A stretch of DNA of 64,000 nt from Eutrigla gurnardus. Its lineage: Eukaryota; Chordata; Actinopteri; Perciformes; Triglidae. The translations under genes were made by a program, and so were the position numbers. The notes below the pieces were generated by a model. It was not told where the DNA came from and ran no database searches. It saw only the letters and a program-made list of their open reading frames with translations. Below, piece after piece: positions 62,755 through 64,000 of the stretch. The stretch is taken from the NCBI GenBank assembly GCA_963514095.1, contig OY741276.1:10821266-10885265 (forward strand). The letters run 5' to 3'. Each line of letters opens with the position of its first letter. Position 1 is the stretch's first letter.

Positions 62755-63640
62755 CCGCCAAATTAAACTACCTTTAAACGACGTGCATGCACAAGAAACA
62801 GAGCAGCGATTTTTGATTTCAACAAAAACTATTTTCTATTTTTAAAGCATTCGAAACCTCTGAGGCAATTTAATTGTCTTAAAAAAAGTCAAAACATAAT
62901 AATGTCCACTAACATGCTTTATTTCTTGCACCAATGCTACGGATAGAAAACGGGTGGTGAAAACAGCATCTTCAACAGGTGGGATGCTGATCAGGTTGAG
63001 GTTTCACGCGCATTAATTATTTACGCAGCGCGGACGTTATGAAAAATAACAACAGTGGGGGATTTAGGGAGAACCCGAGACGCACGGACGCGTGTGGATG
63101 CTTTTGTGAAAAAACAAAGTGTTCACCCTCACAGCTGTTTGCTTGCTCTTTAACGTTATTTTTGCTTTAAGGGAAGGGTTGGGTTATATCGACCTTTTAT
63201 TAGCAACCATGTGCTGAGATGAACACAAAATGGCTTATCTTTAACTCGTTGTTGTGACAAATAAAATAAGTGCATCAAGCTAAATATAATATGTATATAC
63301 AAATATACAACCATAAACTGTTGAAACTCTGTTCAAACGCAGCACTAGAAGAATTATTAGAACCTTTTCATGCAACAATAGTTCCAGTGAAGTCGGGCGT
63401 GATAAACAATCTCTAAGAGGTGCATTTGGTATGTTTTAAACCTCTGTAGTCGTGCTCATTTCAATAAATATATTCAGAATATGTGCATTCCACAGCTTCC
63501 TCTTTTTTTTAATGAAAAGAAAGGAGCTTGCATTTTGTATGAGATATGGGGAGCCGAGCTGTGTGTTGTCCAAAAAGCCCGGGTCTCTCTGGGGACCCAG
63601 AACAAAAGGCAGAACTGGGCCATAGTCTCCATCTGCTGTC
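62755..63640. other. atoh1a downstream flank, no gene seen
   Basis: This sequence is AT-rich. A short GC-rich patch with cattaattatttacgcagcg near 63010-63030 could be another conserved element. No exon or RNA gene is recognised. Confidence 0.5.
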
Positions 63641-63641
63641 C

Positions 63642-63643
<2 letters not shown>

Positions 63644-63720
<77 letters not shown>
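63644..63720 (+). repeat. (GA)n microsatellite
   Basis: An uninterrupted GA tract of about 77 bp. Confidence 0.97.
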
Positions 63721-63722
<2 letters not shown>

Positions 63723-63854
63723 GGCAAGTGAGAGAGAGTGTGGCGAGTGTGGACACCATGGGTAGATACAGAATAATAAGTGAGAGGGAGGAGAGAGTAG
63801 AGACAGTGGCAACAGGGGACGAAGTTACAGGGAGTAAGGGATGGACGGATGGAT

Positions 63855-63910
<56 letters not shown>
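63855..63910 (+). repeat. compound (GATA)n(GACA)n microsatellite
   Basis: Several GATA units are followed by about ten GACA units. GATA/GACA (Bkm-type) arrays are common in fish. Confidence 0.96.
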
Positions 63911-63911
<1 letters not shown>

Positions 63912-64000
63912 CTGTTTAGTTCCATACAGCCAACTGGTCTAAGGGCTAACAACCATAACTACCCCTTTGTTAAATCTTACCCTTAAATTACCCTGAAGCC

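Overview
This is teleost fish nuclear DNA. The evidence is vertebrate-style split genes with consensus GT/AG splice sites, very long introns, dense (CA)n/(CT)n microsatellites, teleost-type MITE and tRNA-SINE remnants, and protein matches to two vertebrate neighbours. All identifications come from reading the sequence and from remembered family sequences; no database was searched.

Layout. Positions 1-55,150 hold the 3' part of grid2 (ionotropic glutamate receptor delta-2, GluD2) on the + strand. There are four coding exons: 255-450, 26109-26275, 42043-42283 and 51930-52388. They are separated by introns of about 25.7, 15.8 and 9.6 kb and followed by a 3' UTR of roughly 2.8 kb, with a good poly(A) signal at 55130. 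The exons encode the end of the S2 ligand-binding lobe, the last membrane helix (M4) and the cytoplasmic tail ending in the PDZ ligand GTSI. Positions 55,150-58,950 are intergenic or promoter-proximal. A bHLH proneural gene, atoh1 (probably atoh1a), lies on the + strand at 59112-60405 in two exons, with a poly(A) signal at 61225. The GRID2-ATOH1 order matches human chromosome 4q22, so the synteny is ancient. Downstream of atoh1a, 61,950-62,650 holds two blocks that resemble the autoregulatory ATOH1 3' enhancer.

The introns are mostly single-copy sequence with microsatellites and some mobile-element remnants. The clearest element is a 919-bp fold-back element (11273-12191) with two 360-bp, nearly identical inverted arms flanked by TTAA. 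There is also a GGGCCC-ended MITE-like element (1997-2880), a partial palindrome (about 3725-4140), a diverged dispersed repeat pair, and a degenerate tRNA-derived SINE (about 38650-38790).

Most interesting points: (i) atoh1a carries a 220-bp phase-1 intron, although mammalian ATOH1 is intronless, and without splicing the bHLH domain is lost; (ii) a coding-like, in-frame possible alternative last exon of grid2 (49321-49608) would replace the PDZ-binding tail; (iii) two strong CTCF-type motifs lie 27 bp apart in divergent orientation (50349-50413) inside the last grid2 intron, a typical domain-boundary arrangement between the receptor gene and the atoh1a regulatory territory; (iv) the fold-back element would form a very long RNA hairpin in grid2 pre-mRNA. 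The two genes do not share a pathway: GluD2 is a synaptic receptor of cerebellar Purkinje cells and Atoh1 specifies cerebellar granule cells and hair cells. Both act in the cerebellum, but nothing here shows co-regulation.
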